A stretch of DNA of 64,000 nt, taken from the NCBI GenBank assembly GCA_965212525.1, contig CBDBVC010000030.1:1-64000 (forward strand). The letters are read 5' to 3'. The position numbers were made by a program, and so were the translations under genes. Each line of letters starts with the position of its first letter. Position 1 is the first letter of the stretch. Origin of the DNA: SZUA-38 sp965212525. GTDB lineage: Bacteria; Pseudomonadota; Gammaproteobacteria; Xanthomonadales; SZUA-38. Below the pieces are notes generated by a model that saw only the letters and a list, made by a program, of their open reading frames with translations, was not told the origin of the DNA and ran no database searches. Positions 44,162-53,336 of this stretch are shown piece by piece.

Positions 44162-44524
44162 ATGGATGAGAAAACCACAGTTTCCCTGATATTCATGGCC
44201 GGCTTGCTGCTCGGCATGAGCAGTGTTGCCGATGCCGGTGAACTGACACTGGTTCAGCACAGGGCCGATGTCGCCGTCAGTGATGCCGGGCTGAAGCTGA
44301 CCGCCGGACGGCGCAATGGCTTCAGCCATGAAGGCAGACGTGTCGATGTCGGCGATATCACCAGGCTGATCGAGTCACTCGAGACAACACCGACCTACAT
44401 CTATATCTCTGGTGATGATCTGAGCATGCACCACCTGCTTGAGCTTGCCCGGCTGGGCCAGCGACTGGGCTTCAGAACCCTCTATCACCAGAAAGGCGTA
44501 CTCAAGGTCATCAGCCTGGAATAG
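44162..44524 (+). CDS. Small exported protein of unknown function
   Basis: A 120-residue protein with a signal peptide ending near VADAG. No firm family match. The mature part, with VAVSDAGLKLTAG, a helix, TYIYISGDDLSMHHLLELARLGQRLGF and a final VLKVI strand, has the strand-helix order of the periplasmic domain of ExbD/TolR, but lacks their membrane helix. That likeness is weak. An alternative start lies three codons upstream at 44153. A bidirectional terminator follows. Confidence 0.6.
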   Translation: MDEKTTVSLIFMAGLLLGMSSVADAGELTLVQHRADVAVSDAGLKLTAGRRNGFSHEGRRVDVGDITRLIESLETTPTYIYISGDDLSMHHLLELARLGQRLGFRTLYHQKGVLKVISLE

Positions 44525-44603
44525 GCGATCAGCTGCATGGGCAAACAGGCCCGGATTCGATTGCCTGTTCATGCCGCATTCTGCCTGAACGCACCTCACA
44601 GAC

Positions 44604-44632
44604 AAAAAAAGAGCCCCGTGCGGGGCTCTTTT
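44604..44632. terminator. Bidirectional Rho-independent terminator
   Basis: AAAGAGCCCC, a short loop and GGGGCTCTTTT form a strong hairpin with an A-tract on the left and T-tract on the right, so it can serve both the small exported protein gene and the convergent giant secreted protein gene. Confidence 0.88.
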
Positions 44633-44650
44633 CAATTATGGCCTGATAGA

Positions 44651-47600
44651 TCAGTCTTCGAATCCATCCACAAATATCGTACCCACATCCAGCTCACAGG
44701 ACTGGATCATGACATCATCAATATCCCAGCCTTCATCACTGACAGCGCCGTCCGTGGTCATGCGGAATCGGAACTGTACCGTCTGGCCGGCATAATCATC
44801 GATGTCAACAATCGAATTCAGGTACGGCTGTGGATCACCACACCAGCCATCTTCACCGAAGATCACGCTGTTGCTCTGGAACGGACCGTCATACGGATCG
44901 GTCAGCATCTTGTCAGTCTGGATCGTGATGAAGTTGTTACCACCGTCGGTGGATACTTCAAGCACACCGCCGTCCCAACAGGCAGAGGGGCCGTTCGATT
45001 CCATGTTCTGATAATTGTTGAACTGCAGCGTCAGCGGTGACTGTCCACTCGGCAGTGCAATCGGTGGCGACACCAGAACGGTATCACTGGCCGTGGCAAT
45101 GTCATCGATGTGCCAGTGCTGCGCACCCGTGTCAGGATTGGCGGTCGACAGATTCCAGCTGTTGCTGCCACTCAGTGAAGTGGATGTCCAGCCTTCGGCG
45201 TCAACTTCAAAGGTGTAGTTGTTGATCTCTGTCGGGAACGATCCCGCGAGACAGTCTCCGGGAAGTGGTGCCGTGGTGAAACTGAACACCTGTGATGTGG
45301 CACCGTCGCCGCACAGGTTGGCTGTGGTGACCCGCCAGTAGTAGGTTGTTTCAGCATCGAGTGCCAGAGCGGAGGTATATCCCGTACCACCGACTGTCGC
45401 AGTTTCGATGATATTGGTGAAGCCAGCATCGGTTGCCAGTTCAAATCGGTACGAGGAGGTGTTGGCCATCGCTGCCCATGAGAATTCGCGGCTCTGGGTC
45501 GATACCAGCACGGCAGCATCAGCGGGTGCAGTCAGCGTTGTACCGTTCGGCAGACCATCCACAACCGTCAGTGCCACATTGGCATCAAAGGTGAGCGATG
45601 CGTTGACTGAATCCGTCGCCGTCAGCGATATCAGATAATCACCGGATGCGACGCCTGTACTCAGGTCGGTCAACTGCAGCTGACTGTCGGTGGCCGGGTT
45701 GATCACGGGGTTGACGGAGAAGCCGCACACGGCACCTGCAGGACAATTGTTGACCGTCAGGTTTGTGCTGCCATTGAAATTGCCCGCCAGCGTCAGATCG
45801 TAGCTGACCGCATCATCGGCTGAACAGACCGCCTGGCTGGTATTGCTTGTGACCACAGAAACACAGTCAGGAAAATTGAAGGTACCCACGCGGGTCTGCC
45901 AGTTGGCATTGCCCGAGTTCTGGATGTACTCAGAGGTGAACCAGAAGGTGCAGTCATCCGCCGGATCGACATCCATCGACGCATAATCGCCCCAGCGGTT
46001 GGACGAACTGGTCTGAACACCGGAGCCTTCAATCAGGCTGGCCTCGGTTCGCATGGTGCCCGCAGGATCCGATTCGCGCCGGCCGGCATAACGAATGCCG
46101 GGAAACACATTACCGCCTGCGTCCAGAATACTGTACACCATGCCAATATCACCCTGACCGTTCATGGAGATACTCGGCTCCCAGCGATTGGCAGCATCGG
46201 GAGCCTGTGTGCCTTCCTGAAACACACTCCAGCCCGAGCCACGAGTGCTGTCCCGGCGCAGTTCAAACCAGCGTGGTGCGGCCTGATCTCCAGCAGCCAG
46301 CACATCAATCGTCCAGGTTCCCAGCAGAGTTTCGTGGGAACCAAAGTTGCGATACTGGAATCGCTGCATTGGCCACCATGAACCGCTGTCCAGTCCAACG
46401 CCAGTGCCAGGCTGGGGCAGGCAGTTGGACTGGAAGAAACCACAGACTGTCCAGATGAAATCGGTGATTTCAGGGGGTGCGAAGCTGTTCACCATGGTGA
46501 ACGTGGAATTGGCCGCATTGCCCCAGTCGACATCGTATTCAAACAGGTCGATTGAATCGTTCGCTGGTGGTGGAGTACTGAAATAGTCTTCCCCACCCGC
46601 AATGATGGTGTAAAGCAAACCCGGAGAACCCTGTGGCGGTGGTAATGCACCGTCTGAATCTGCCGGCATCAGCAGGTTCGGGAAGCTCTGGAAAAACTGT
46701 GCTGGTCTGGGCGTGACACCTGCCAGCAGACTTTCACGATCGATCGCGTACACATCGTAGGCACCCGGCGTGCCGGAATTGGTGGTCATGAAATAGGCAT
46801 TGTTATCAGGTACCGGCCAGACACCCAGCTTGTAGTAATCGGGAAATCGTTGCGCCGGCAGTTCGTACAGAAAATAGGTACCCAGAGGATCACTGGTGGT
46901 TGAGACCGCAAAACAGACGCTTTGTGCACCGCTGACGGCAAACTGGGTCAGCACGTATCGGTCAGCCTGCTGGTCATACAGGAAAATGGGGTCACCGTTA
47001 TTGGTGTTCTGACAGGGACCACCGAAACCGGTCCAGAGGGTGTTGGTGTTGGAAGGGCCGGCCAGCAGCGTGCCAGATTTGTCGAACACAGCAAACGACA
47101 GATTGATCGCCTGAATAAAGTGATTCGGGCCAACTGTGCCCTCGATATCCGGTGGCAGAACACCGTTCACGTTGCCCAGGCCTTCGAAATTCAGAGCAGG
47201 TGCCGGTGTCGGATCACCATCGGGTACCTGAGTGGACAGTCCGGCCAGCGCATCGTCAACGTCTGCCGGGTTTTCCGTACCGAATCTTCGGCCGTTTGCG
47301 TCAAACAGCACCTCATGACGTGGAGGGTTCACTTCCTTTTCGACAAACGGCAGGTTCTCGCGAATCACGGGCAGTGAACTCAGCGGTTCACTGATGTAGG
47401 GTCCACGCATTTCGACGGTATAGGGATTGGTGCGGCGACCACGCATCAATTCGATCGCATTGGCTGTCAGCGCGGGCTTGAGCGTAACGGCCTGCGTGGC
47501 AGTTGTCTGTGAACGCAAGGCAAATCCCTTGCTATGCAATTTCCCTTCGCCCGTATCGGCACCCGACAGCGCCAGGCGCGTCTTCATCGAATGTCCGGCT

Positions 47601-47956
47601 GGCTGGATGCCAATCAGTGGACCATACAGTTGTCCATCTACAGAAATCTCAAGCAGCATTTGTGAGTGCTGACTTGCCAGAGACTGAAAGTTCATCGTTG
47701 AGGATTTGCCGATCAGCAACTCGAATCGTCCGGCTTCGAAGCGAACATTTGCAAACTGTTGTTTGGCAAGCTCGCGATTGGCATCTGCCATCAATCTGAT
47801 CGAGACCGGAAACATGCCGTCTATGGCCTGACCGTTTTCATTCACCAGCATACCCTTGTAACTGAAATGCTCCGGATAGGGTGACGATGGGTCGTTGGCG
47901 TGTGATGCGCCCAATGCCAGAATCAGCAAAGCTGCGATCATGAATAGCTTCTTCAT
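44651..47956 (-). CDS. Giant secreted multidomain protein with C-terminal IFVDGFE motif
   Basis: A 1,101-residue protein with a signal peptide ending GASHA. Residues 25-150 form a small beta domain; about 230-640 a large beta-rich domain containing GLGNVNGVLPPDIEGTVGPNHF and NRWGDYASMDVDPADDCTFWF; about 640-735 an Ig-like segment; about 740-830 a fibronectin-III-like segment with YYWRVTTANLCGDG; then a MAM/immune-inhibitor-A-like beta-sandwich with CWDGGVLEVSTDGGNNF and GQTVQFRFRMTTDGAVSDEGWDIDDV. The chain ends IFVDGFED, a short C-terminal motif shared by many secreted proteins of Xanthomonadales-like bacteria. Cell-surface or extracellular role is inferred; no catalytic site recognised. Paralogue at 48756-51764. 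Confidence 0.82.
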   Translation of the reverse strand: MKKLFMIAALLILALGASHANDPSSPYPEHFSYKGMLVNENGQAIDGMFPVSIRLMADANRELAKQQFANVRFEAGRFELLIGKSSTMNFQSLASQHSQMLLEISVDGQLYGPLIGIQPAGHSMKTRLALSGADTGEGKLHSKGFALRSQTTATQAVTLKPALTANAIELMRGRRTNPYTVEMRGPYISEPLSSLPVIRENLPFVEKEVNPPRHEVLFDANGRRFGTENPADVDDALAGLSTQVPDGDPTPAPALNFEGLGNVNGVLPPDIEGTVGPNHFIQAINLSFAVFDKSGTLLAGPSNTNTLWTGFGGPCQNTNNGDPIFLYDQQADRYVLTQFAVSGAQSVCFAVSTTSDPLGTYFLYELPAQRFPDYYKLGVWPVPDNNAYFMTTNSGTPGAYDVYAIDRESLLAGVTPRPAQFFQSFPNLLMPADSDGALPPPQGSPGLLYTIIAGGEDYFSTPPPANDSIDLFEYDVDWGNAANSTFTMVNSFAPPEITDFIWTVCGFFQSNCLPQPGTGVGLDSGSWWPMQRFQYRNFGSHETLLGTWTIDVLAAGDQAAPRWFELRRDSTRGSGWSVFQEGTQAPDAANRWEPSISMNGQGDIGMVYSILDAGGNVFPGIRYAGRRESDPAGTMRTEASLIEGSGVQTSSSNRWGDYASMDVDPADDCTFWFTSEYIQNSGNANWQTRVGTFNFPDCVSVVTSNTSQAVCSADDAVSYDLTLAGNFNGSTNLTVNNCPAGAVCGFSVNPVINPATDSQLQLTDLSTGVASGDYLISLTATDSVNASLTFDANVALTVVDGLPNGTTLTAPADAAVLVSTQSREFSWAAMANTSSYRFELATDAGFTNIIETATVGGTGYTSALALDAETTYYWRVTTANLCGDGATSQVFSFTTAPLPGDCLAGSFPTEINNYTFEVDAEGWTSTSLSGSNSWNLSTANPDTGAQHWHIDDIATASDTVLVSPPIALPSGQSPLTLQFNNYQNMESNGPSACWDGGVLEVSTDGGNNFITIQTDKMLTDPYDGPFQSNSVIFGEDGWCGDPQPYLNSIVDIDDYAGQTVQFRFRMTTDGAVSDEGWDIDDVMIQSCELDVGTIFVDGFED

Positions 47957-48217
47957 TTATTTGACCTCTGTGTGGGTTGTTGCCGCGACTGAAAGAATTT
48001 GGTTCGCGTACGCTAATGGATCAAATGTGAGGGTAGCGTTAATAAAAACGATGAAAATGATTCTATCGTCAACACCTGCAGAATGTGATGACGCCCTCCC
48101 AAGGTGCGACATTCTGGAGCCTCAGTCTCAACTCGTCAAGCGGTGACAGCAATTCGGCGGACTGATTCCGGACGATGTGTGTCTTCTAGTCTTGTTTACA
48201 GGCCTGGATGGTACCGA

Positions 48218-48628
48218 TCAGCGACTGACGACTGATACGGATGAAATTCCAGCAGACTGTATCTGGTCAACTACACGGATCAGCACACCATTGCTCGACA
48301 GCACATCGGCAACCACAGCAGCACGCACTTCAATGCCTGATTGGTCAATGGCATGCCTGCTTGCATTGACGCGAACGGCATCGATACTGATCTCACGCTG
48401 ACCCAGATGAACACGGTCATTGGCATCGATGCGAATGGCAAACAGCTGACTGACCGGGTTGTTGTCTGTCGAGGCAGCTGGTCGTGATACCTCAAGCGCA
48501 GTCTCGCGCTGAAACGAAGTGGTCACAATAAAGAATATCAGCATGATGAATACCACATCCAGCAGGGGCGTCATGTTGATGTCCTGTCCGTCCTGAATGC
48601 GTTTCGTTGCAATGAATCTTGTCGACAT
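48218..48628 (-). CDS. ExbD/TolR-family protein, orphan
   Basis: A 136-residue protein with a short cytoplasmic start, a single membrane helix NMTPLLDVVFIMLIFFIVTTSF carrying the essential aspartate of ExbD/TolR, and a periplasmic domain ending in alternating helix and strand. ExbD works with the ExbB channel to use the proton gradient for TonB or related energy transfer; no ExbB or TonB gene is nearby. It lies between two giant secreted proteins on the same strand, with gaps on both sides that probably make it an independent unit. Confidence 0.9.
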   Translation of the reverse strand: MSTRFIATKRIQDGQDINMTPLLDVVFIMLIFFIVTTSFQRETALEVSRPAASTDNNPVSQLFAIRIDANDRVHLGQREISIDAVRVNASRHAIDQSGIEVRAAVVADVLSSNGVLIRVVDQIQSAGISSVSVVSR

Positions 48629-48705
48629 GGTACTTCCCCGATGACTGTGATGCCCTGACTCTTTTTAACGGCCCTTGCGACAGAACGGGGTTTGATGTGG
48701 AGGCG

Positions 48706-48732
48706 AAAAAAAAGGGCACCAAAGTGCCCCTT
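48706..48732 (-). terminator. Rho-independent terminator of the second giant gene
   Basis: On the minus strand, GGGCAC, a short loop and GTGCCC are followed by a run of eight T residues, 25 to 50 bases after the stop codon of the gene at 48756-51764. Confidence 0.8.
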
Positions 48733-48755
48733 TCCAGTTGCTGTGATGATGCGGA

Positions 48756-51700
48756 TCAGTCGGCAGGGCAACCCTGTACCGAGACATCATCGATGTACCA
48801 GCCTTCATCACCCACGGCGCCGTCCGATCCAAGCCTGAAGCGGAACTGAACCGTCTGACCGGCGAACTGATCCAGGTCGACGATCGATACCGTTTCCTGG
48901 TCACCGCTGGCCGCGACGATATCATCAGCACACCAGGCATCCAGTCCGGAGATCGGGCTTGCGCCATTGGTGGTGATCGGTCCGTTGTACGGGTCGGTCA
49001 ACAACAGGCTGCCGTCTATCTGAACGAAGTTGTTGCCACCGTCGGTCGAGATTTCAAGCAGACCGCCGTCCCAGCAGGCGTCTGTGCCGGCACCGGTATT
49101 CGCTTCCATGTTCTGGAAATTCCAGAACGACAGTGTGATCGGTGACTCGGCTGCACCAGGCAGGGTGATTGCCGGTGACACCAGGTACTGGTCTGAGGAG
49201 ACAGTCGGGTCGACGGCGAAGAACGAGGCCACACCGCTGTTGACGCGTGTTCCCGACTGAGTCCAGGTATTGCCTGGGCCGACAGGATCAGGTGGCAATG
49301 TCCAGTCAGACACATCGCCCTCGATATCATCAGTAAAGACGACGTTTGCCGTTGTGCCAGCGGGACAGGTTCCGGGGACACCGGTGGTGAAGCTGAAGGT
49401 GCCGGAAACGGTGCCGTTACCACAGTTGTTGGATGTGGTGACGCGCCAGAAATACTGGGTCGATGCATCCAGAGAGGTCACGGCCGTGTAGTTCGAGACC
49501 GTCGACGTCCCGGTTTCAACGATAGTCGTGAATCCGGCATCGGTGGCAATATCAATGGTGTACAGCAGCGTGTCTGCAACTGGGTCCCAGCTGAACGCCG
49601 GCCGGGTCGACACATCAACCGCGGCATCAGCAGGCAACAGCAGATTGGCAGCGCCAGCAGTGCCGTTGGAAATGACCAGATTGAATTCCAGTGACTTGGA
49701 GATTGGCGGCGTGACTGAATCACCCAGAATGAAGACAGTCATGTTGTTGACGCCTGCATTTTCAAGATCGGTCAAAGTGGCCGTTGTACTGGCCGGGAAC
49801 ATGGTCAGCGGATTATCGGCAAAGGTCACACCGGAGGTGCCCTGGAAACCATTACCGGACAACGTCACATCACTGTTGAAGCCGGCAAAGGCAAACACGT
49901 CGATTCCGATCACCGGATCAGGATCCACGGTACAGACATCGATCTGCTGAGGCGAGTCTGATCGCAGTGCGAAATCGGGATTGCCGCACTCTGGGAAGCG
50001 GAACGAGCAGATCCTGTTTTCCCAGTTTGCCGTACCCGTCACGGCATAGTATTCGACCGAGGTCCAGAAAGTGCACTGATCGACCGGATCAATACTCATC
50101 GACGAGTAGTCGCCCCAGCGACCGGCCCGACCGGATGAGTCGACAAAGGTCTGCACACCGCCACCGATCACACAATTGGCTTCTTCACGCAGTACACCTG
50201 CGGGATCGGAAGCCAGTTTGCCGGTATAGCGTACAGACGGGAAGGTAGAAGTGCTGGAGACAGAGTACGCCAGGCCCAGGTTACCGCTCTGATCGAGAGA
50301 AATGGCACCCATCCAGCGGTAGTCATCGTCGGGCGAGTAAACACCCTGATCAATGATCGTGGGGTTATCCAGCAGTGCATCGACGGGAACAGGCTCCTCG
50401 AAGCCATCAACAAAGATATCATCGGGACCACCACTCGCCGGTGCCGTAACCGGCAGTGACAGGTGAACCCAGCGCACACCGGCAATACCGTTGCCGGCAT
50501 TGGTGACGTGGTTGATCGCCATCTCGACAGGCAGTCCGGACACATCCGGATAGGCCCTGGCGCTGGCTCGGTACATGGTGTTGCCGGAGAATTCATCCAG
50601 CTCCGAGCCGGCAGGTGCCGGTGCGGGCTGAGGAATCCGGTTGACGCCGTTGTCAAACGGCGCACTGGCTGCCAGCTGTATGGCTGGTGTCAGACTGGCA
50701 GCAGCCGCATCATTCCAGTCCACACACAACTGCCACAGCAGATAGGCATCCAGATCTGCCCGGTTGTGGACAAACGGCGCGCACATGCCGGCCGGAGGTA
50801 ATTCAACACTCTCCAGATGCGGTGGCAGGGCCCCGAACGAGGACAGACCAAAGGCACCGGTGTTGGTGATGCGCACGAACTGGGCCGGCAGTCCGGCAAT
50901 CATGGCATCGCGCTCGACCACACCGAACGAGGCCTGCTGGAACTGCGGTGGATTGACCGAGAAATCAAAGTCATGCGTCACATAGTAGTAGCCACTGCGT
51001 GCACCGGTCTCGTCGTTCCAGATCCCGATATGCGGGTAGTCGTTGAACGAGCCTTCAAATTCGAAGGCATAACGGAAGAACGTCGTGCCCGGGTCGGTAA
51101 TGTCCTGCCGATCGGAGATGGCGAAACACTGGGTACCTGAATTGGTGCCACCATTGAAGGGCGTGAACTGGCTGAACATCCAGACATTGGCTGTCTTGTC
51201 GAACAGCACAATCGGATCGCCTGCATTGGTGGTCTCACAGATGCCACCGAAGCCGGCCCAGAATGTGTTGCCTTCGAGCACACTGCCAACCAGTGCGCCG
51301 TTGGTCTTGTCGTAGATGGCCCAGTCCGTGTTGATGTACTGAACGAAATAGTCGATGCCGACATCACCGTTGGTGTCCGGCGGCAGACCTCCACCCGGTG
51401 CATCGGCCTGGCCGATGCCGTCGACCGAAATGATGGTGGGCGGCATGGGATCACCGAGGAAGGTCTGGCGTGATTCATTCATCTCGCCAACCACGGTGCG
51501 GTCAGACTGATCCAGGTGTTCAGGATTGTCGGTGATATTGGGATAGGTGTAATTCGGCGGCTTCAGCGGTGCCGGTGAATTGGTTCGTCTGTCTTCCATG
51601 ATGCGCTTCAGTTCGGACAGCGGTGCTGAACGATCATGGCGGACGGCGCTGTCAACCGTCACGGTCTGTGATAGCGGCACCTGCTGCTCGGCTGCCTGCA

Positions 51701-51764
51701 ATTGACTGCCCGCAACCGCGGCAATCACACACAGCATGAGACGGCTGCTTGGTTTGTGGTTCAT
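48756..51764 (-). CDS. Giant secreted multidomain protein with internal IFVDGFE motif
   Basis: A 1,002-residue paralogue of the 44651-47956 product. Signal peptide ends SQLQA. The large N-terminal domain has GLPPDTNGDVGIDYFVQYINTDWAIYDK, WAGFGGICETTNAGDPIVLFDK and RWGDYSSMSIDPVDQCTFW; the fibronectin-III-like part has YFWRVTTSNNCGNG and the C-terminal sandwich CWDGGLLEISTDGGNNF and GQTVQFRFRLGSDGAVGDEGWYIDD. It ends VSVQGCPAD without a terminal DGFE, but DDIFVDGFEEP occurs near residue 455. Function unknown. Confidence 0.82.
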   Translation of the reverse strand: MNHKPSSRLMLCVIAAVAGSQLQAAEQQVPLSQTVTVDSAVRHDRSAPLSELKRIMEDRRTNSPAPLKPPNYTYPNITDNPEHLDQSDRTVVGEMNESRQTFLGDPMPPTIISVDGIGQADAPGGGLPPDTNGDVGIDYFVQYINTDWAIYDKTNGALVGSVLEGNTFWAGFGGICETTNAGDPIVLFDKTANVWMFSQFTPFNGGTNSGTQCFAISDRQDITDPGTTFFRYAFEFEGSFNDYPHIGIWNDETGARSGYYYVTHDFDFSVNPPQFQQASFGVVERDAMIAGLPAQFVRITNTGAFGLSSFGALPPHLESVELPPAGMCAPFVHNRADLDAYLLWQLCVDWNDAAAASLTPAIQLAASAPFDNGVNRIPQPAPAPAGSELDEFSGNTMYRASARAYPDVSGLPVEMAINHVTNAGNGIAGVRWVHLSLPVTAPASGGPDDIFVDGFEEPVPVDALLDNPTIIDQGVYSPDDDYRWMGAISLDQSGNLGLAYSVSSTSTFPSVRYTGKLASDPAGVLREEANCVIGGGVQTFVDSSGRAGRWGDYSSMSIDPVDQCTFWTSVEYYAVTGTANWENRICSFRFPECGNPDFALRSDSPQQIDVCTVDPDPVIGIDVFAFAGFNSDVTLSGNGFQGTSGVTFADNPLTMFPASTTATLTDLENAGVNNMTVFILGDSVTPPISKSLEFNLVISNGTAGAANLLLPADAAVDVSTRPAFSWDPVADTLLYTIDIATDAGFTTIVETGTSTVSNYTAVTSLDASTQYFWRVTTSNNCGNGTVSGTFSFTTGVPGTCPAGTTANVVFTDDIEGDVSDWTLPPDPVGPGNTWTQSGTRVNSGVASFFAVDPTVSSDQYLVSPAITLPGAAESPITLSFWNFQNMEANTGAGTDACWDGGLLEISTDGGNNFVQIDGSLLLTDPYNGPITTNGASPISGLDAWCADDIVAASGDQETVSIVDLDQFAGQTVQFRFRLGSDGAVGDEGWYIDDVSVQGCPAD

Positions 51765-51808
51765 GGGATCTCCCTCGTATGACGTATTGGTCCTGCTTAT
51801 TGGTAGTA

Positions 51809-52801
51809 TCAGTTCTGCGACAGACTGTAGCGCCGCATGTGATCAACAATGATCTCGCGGCTGGTTCTGTCCAGAAATGTCTGATTCAGTGCATTGCTCA
51901 GGAAGGCCTCCTCATTTTCGGGATCAATCCTGTGCAGTGCATCCATGGCGGCTTGCAGCACACCGGTGGAATTGGTGTGCAGCCAGCGTGCAATCACTGA
52001 CGAATCCTCCGGCTGCGCCAGTGGCTCCAGCTTCTTCAGGCTGGCGCGTATGAACGCCGGTTGCAGACTGGTCAGATCCAGCCTGACCGGGGTCTGGCTG
52101 ATGGCATCCAGCAGTAATGACCGCCGTTCACGATCACTGAACACCGATTTCGGGAAAAGGCCATTGACCAGCATGAATTCGCGGGTTCCCGGCAGGGTGT
52201 TTGCATCAGCCAGCAAGGACAGCACCCGGCGGTACTCGCGCTTGCTGAGACTTTCCATCATCGGCGCGCGCGTCAGCAGCTCGGTGACGAAGAAATTGAG
52301 TATATGTGAATCACGGGTTTCAAGTCCGGCCATCAGCACAGGCTTCATCGCTTCCGGACTCGTCATCGATTCGTCCAGCGGCCAGGACAGCAGCCGACGG
52401 ATATTCTCGTCATCATGGAAGATGGCCGGATCAGCGCCCGGCAAATTGGCCAGAATCGCCGGTCCCTTGCGCAATGACACTGTCCTGGGGTGACGATTGA
52501 TGACATGGATATTGAAGGCGATGATATAGGTTCTGCCCGCTTCCAGGCGGCTGGCATTGAGCTCGTCGGAGCCTACCCGAAACTCATCTTCCGCCGTGTT
52601 GTGAAGATCGGCCACCTTTCTGAACTCGAGCACATGGCTGTCGGTGATATTGACCAGTTCGGCAACGGCCACATTGGCCAGGTTGGCACGCAACTGAATG
52701 CTGGGCGGACCTATCTCCGGCCTCGCCAGGCTGCTCTGGCTGACTGACAATCCGATGAGGAAAAGTGCAAACACGACAGGCGTGCTGATTCTACTAAACA
52801 T
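51809..52801 (-). CDS. Exported alpha-helical protein of unknown function
   Basis: A 330-residue protein with a signal peptide ending SSLAR. After a beta-rich N-terminal segment (residues 28-120) the chain becomes a series of short amphipathic helices with spaced leucines, a pattern like HEAT/ARM solenoids. No family or active site recognised. It precedes the giant secreted protein gene at 48756-51764 by 44 bases on the same strand and may be co-transcribed with it. Confidence 0.65.
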   Translation of the reverse strand: MFSRISTPVVFALFLIGLSVSQSSLARPEIGPPSIQLRANLANVAVAELVNITDSHVLEFRKVADLHNTAEDEFRVGSDELNASRLEAGRTYIIAFNIHVINRHPRTVSLRKGPAILANLPGADPAIFHDDENIRRLLSWPLDESMTSPEAMKPVLMAGLETRDSHILNFFVTELLTRAPMMESLSKREYRRVLSLLADANTLPGTREFMLVNGLFPKSVFSDRERRSLLLDAISQTPVRLDLTSLQPAFIRASLKKLEPLAQPEDSSVIARWLHTNSTGVLQAAMDALHRIDPENEEAFLSNALNQTFLDRTSREIIVDHMRRYSLSQN

Positions 52802-52952
52802 GATGGCCCTGAAACATTCAGAAACTGATGATCTGTGATCACCAATGTGGCGACACAGGCTAGGGAAATTTCAAACCCTGGTCAAGCGAACAGCGAATTA
52901 AACACCACAACACCGTGAAGAAGACGTGAATCCGGCATGATCCGATATGTAT

Positions 52953-53336
52953 TCAGGGGTTTCGGGCTTGAACCATGGCCGATTGCGGAATCAGCCAGCC
53001 AAGTAACAGACCCGCGAGCAGACCCAGGCCATTGGCCAGAATATCCATCAACTCGAATGCACGCCAGGGCAGTACATCCTGGATGAACTCGATGATGATG
53101 CCTAACAGTACCAGTAACAGCAGACCCGTCAGACGCGCACGGGTGTTCGCCCAGGTAAAGCAGAACCAGAACATGAGTACCACATAGGCCAGAAAGTGGC
53201 CCAGCTTGTCGCCATCCTCGACACCGATCTCGACATGACTCATATCGATGACTGACAGCACCAGCAGCAACACCAGGCCCAGCAGAAAGATGCCGAGACG
53301 GAAACGAAAACCAGGTAACAGGGGACGATCAGCCAC
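52953..53336 (-). CDS. VanZ-like membrane protein
   Basis: A 127-residue protein with about four transmembrane helices. DKLGHFLAYVVLMFWFCF and IEFIQDVLPWRAFELMDILANGLGLLAGLLLGW match the VanZ-like family (conserved DKxxHxxAY and D-x2-N-x2-G). Family members are linked to low-level glycopeptide resistance in some Firmicutes but have no known activity here. Its start overlaps the end of the methyltransferase gene by eight bases. Confidence 0.85.
   Translation of the reverse strand: MADRPLLPGFRFRLGIFLLGLVLLLVLSVIDMSHVEIGVEDGDKLGHFLAYVVLMFWFCFTWANTRARLTGLLLLVLLGIIIEFIQDVLPWRAFELMDILANGLGLLAGLLLGWLIPQSAMVQARNP

Noticed and set aside
48050..48067. Possible Fur box GATGAAAATGATTCTATC near the orphan ExbD
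   Set aside because: It resembles the Fur consensus only in part, and does not lie in a clear promoter position for exbD.
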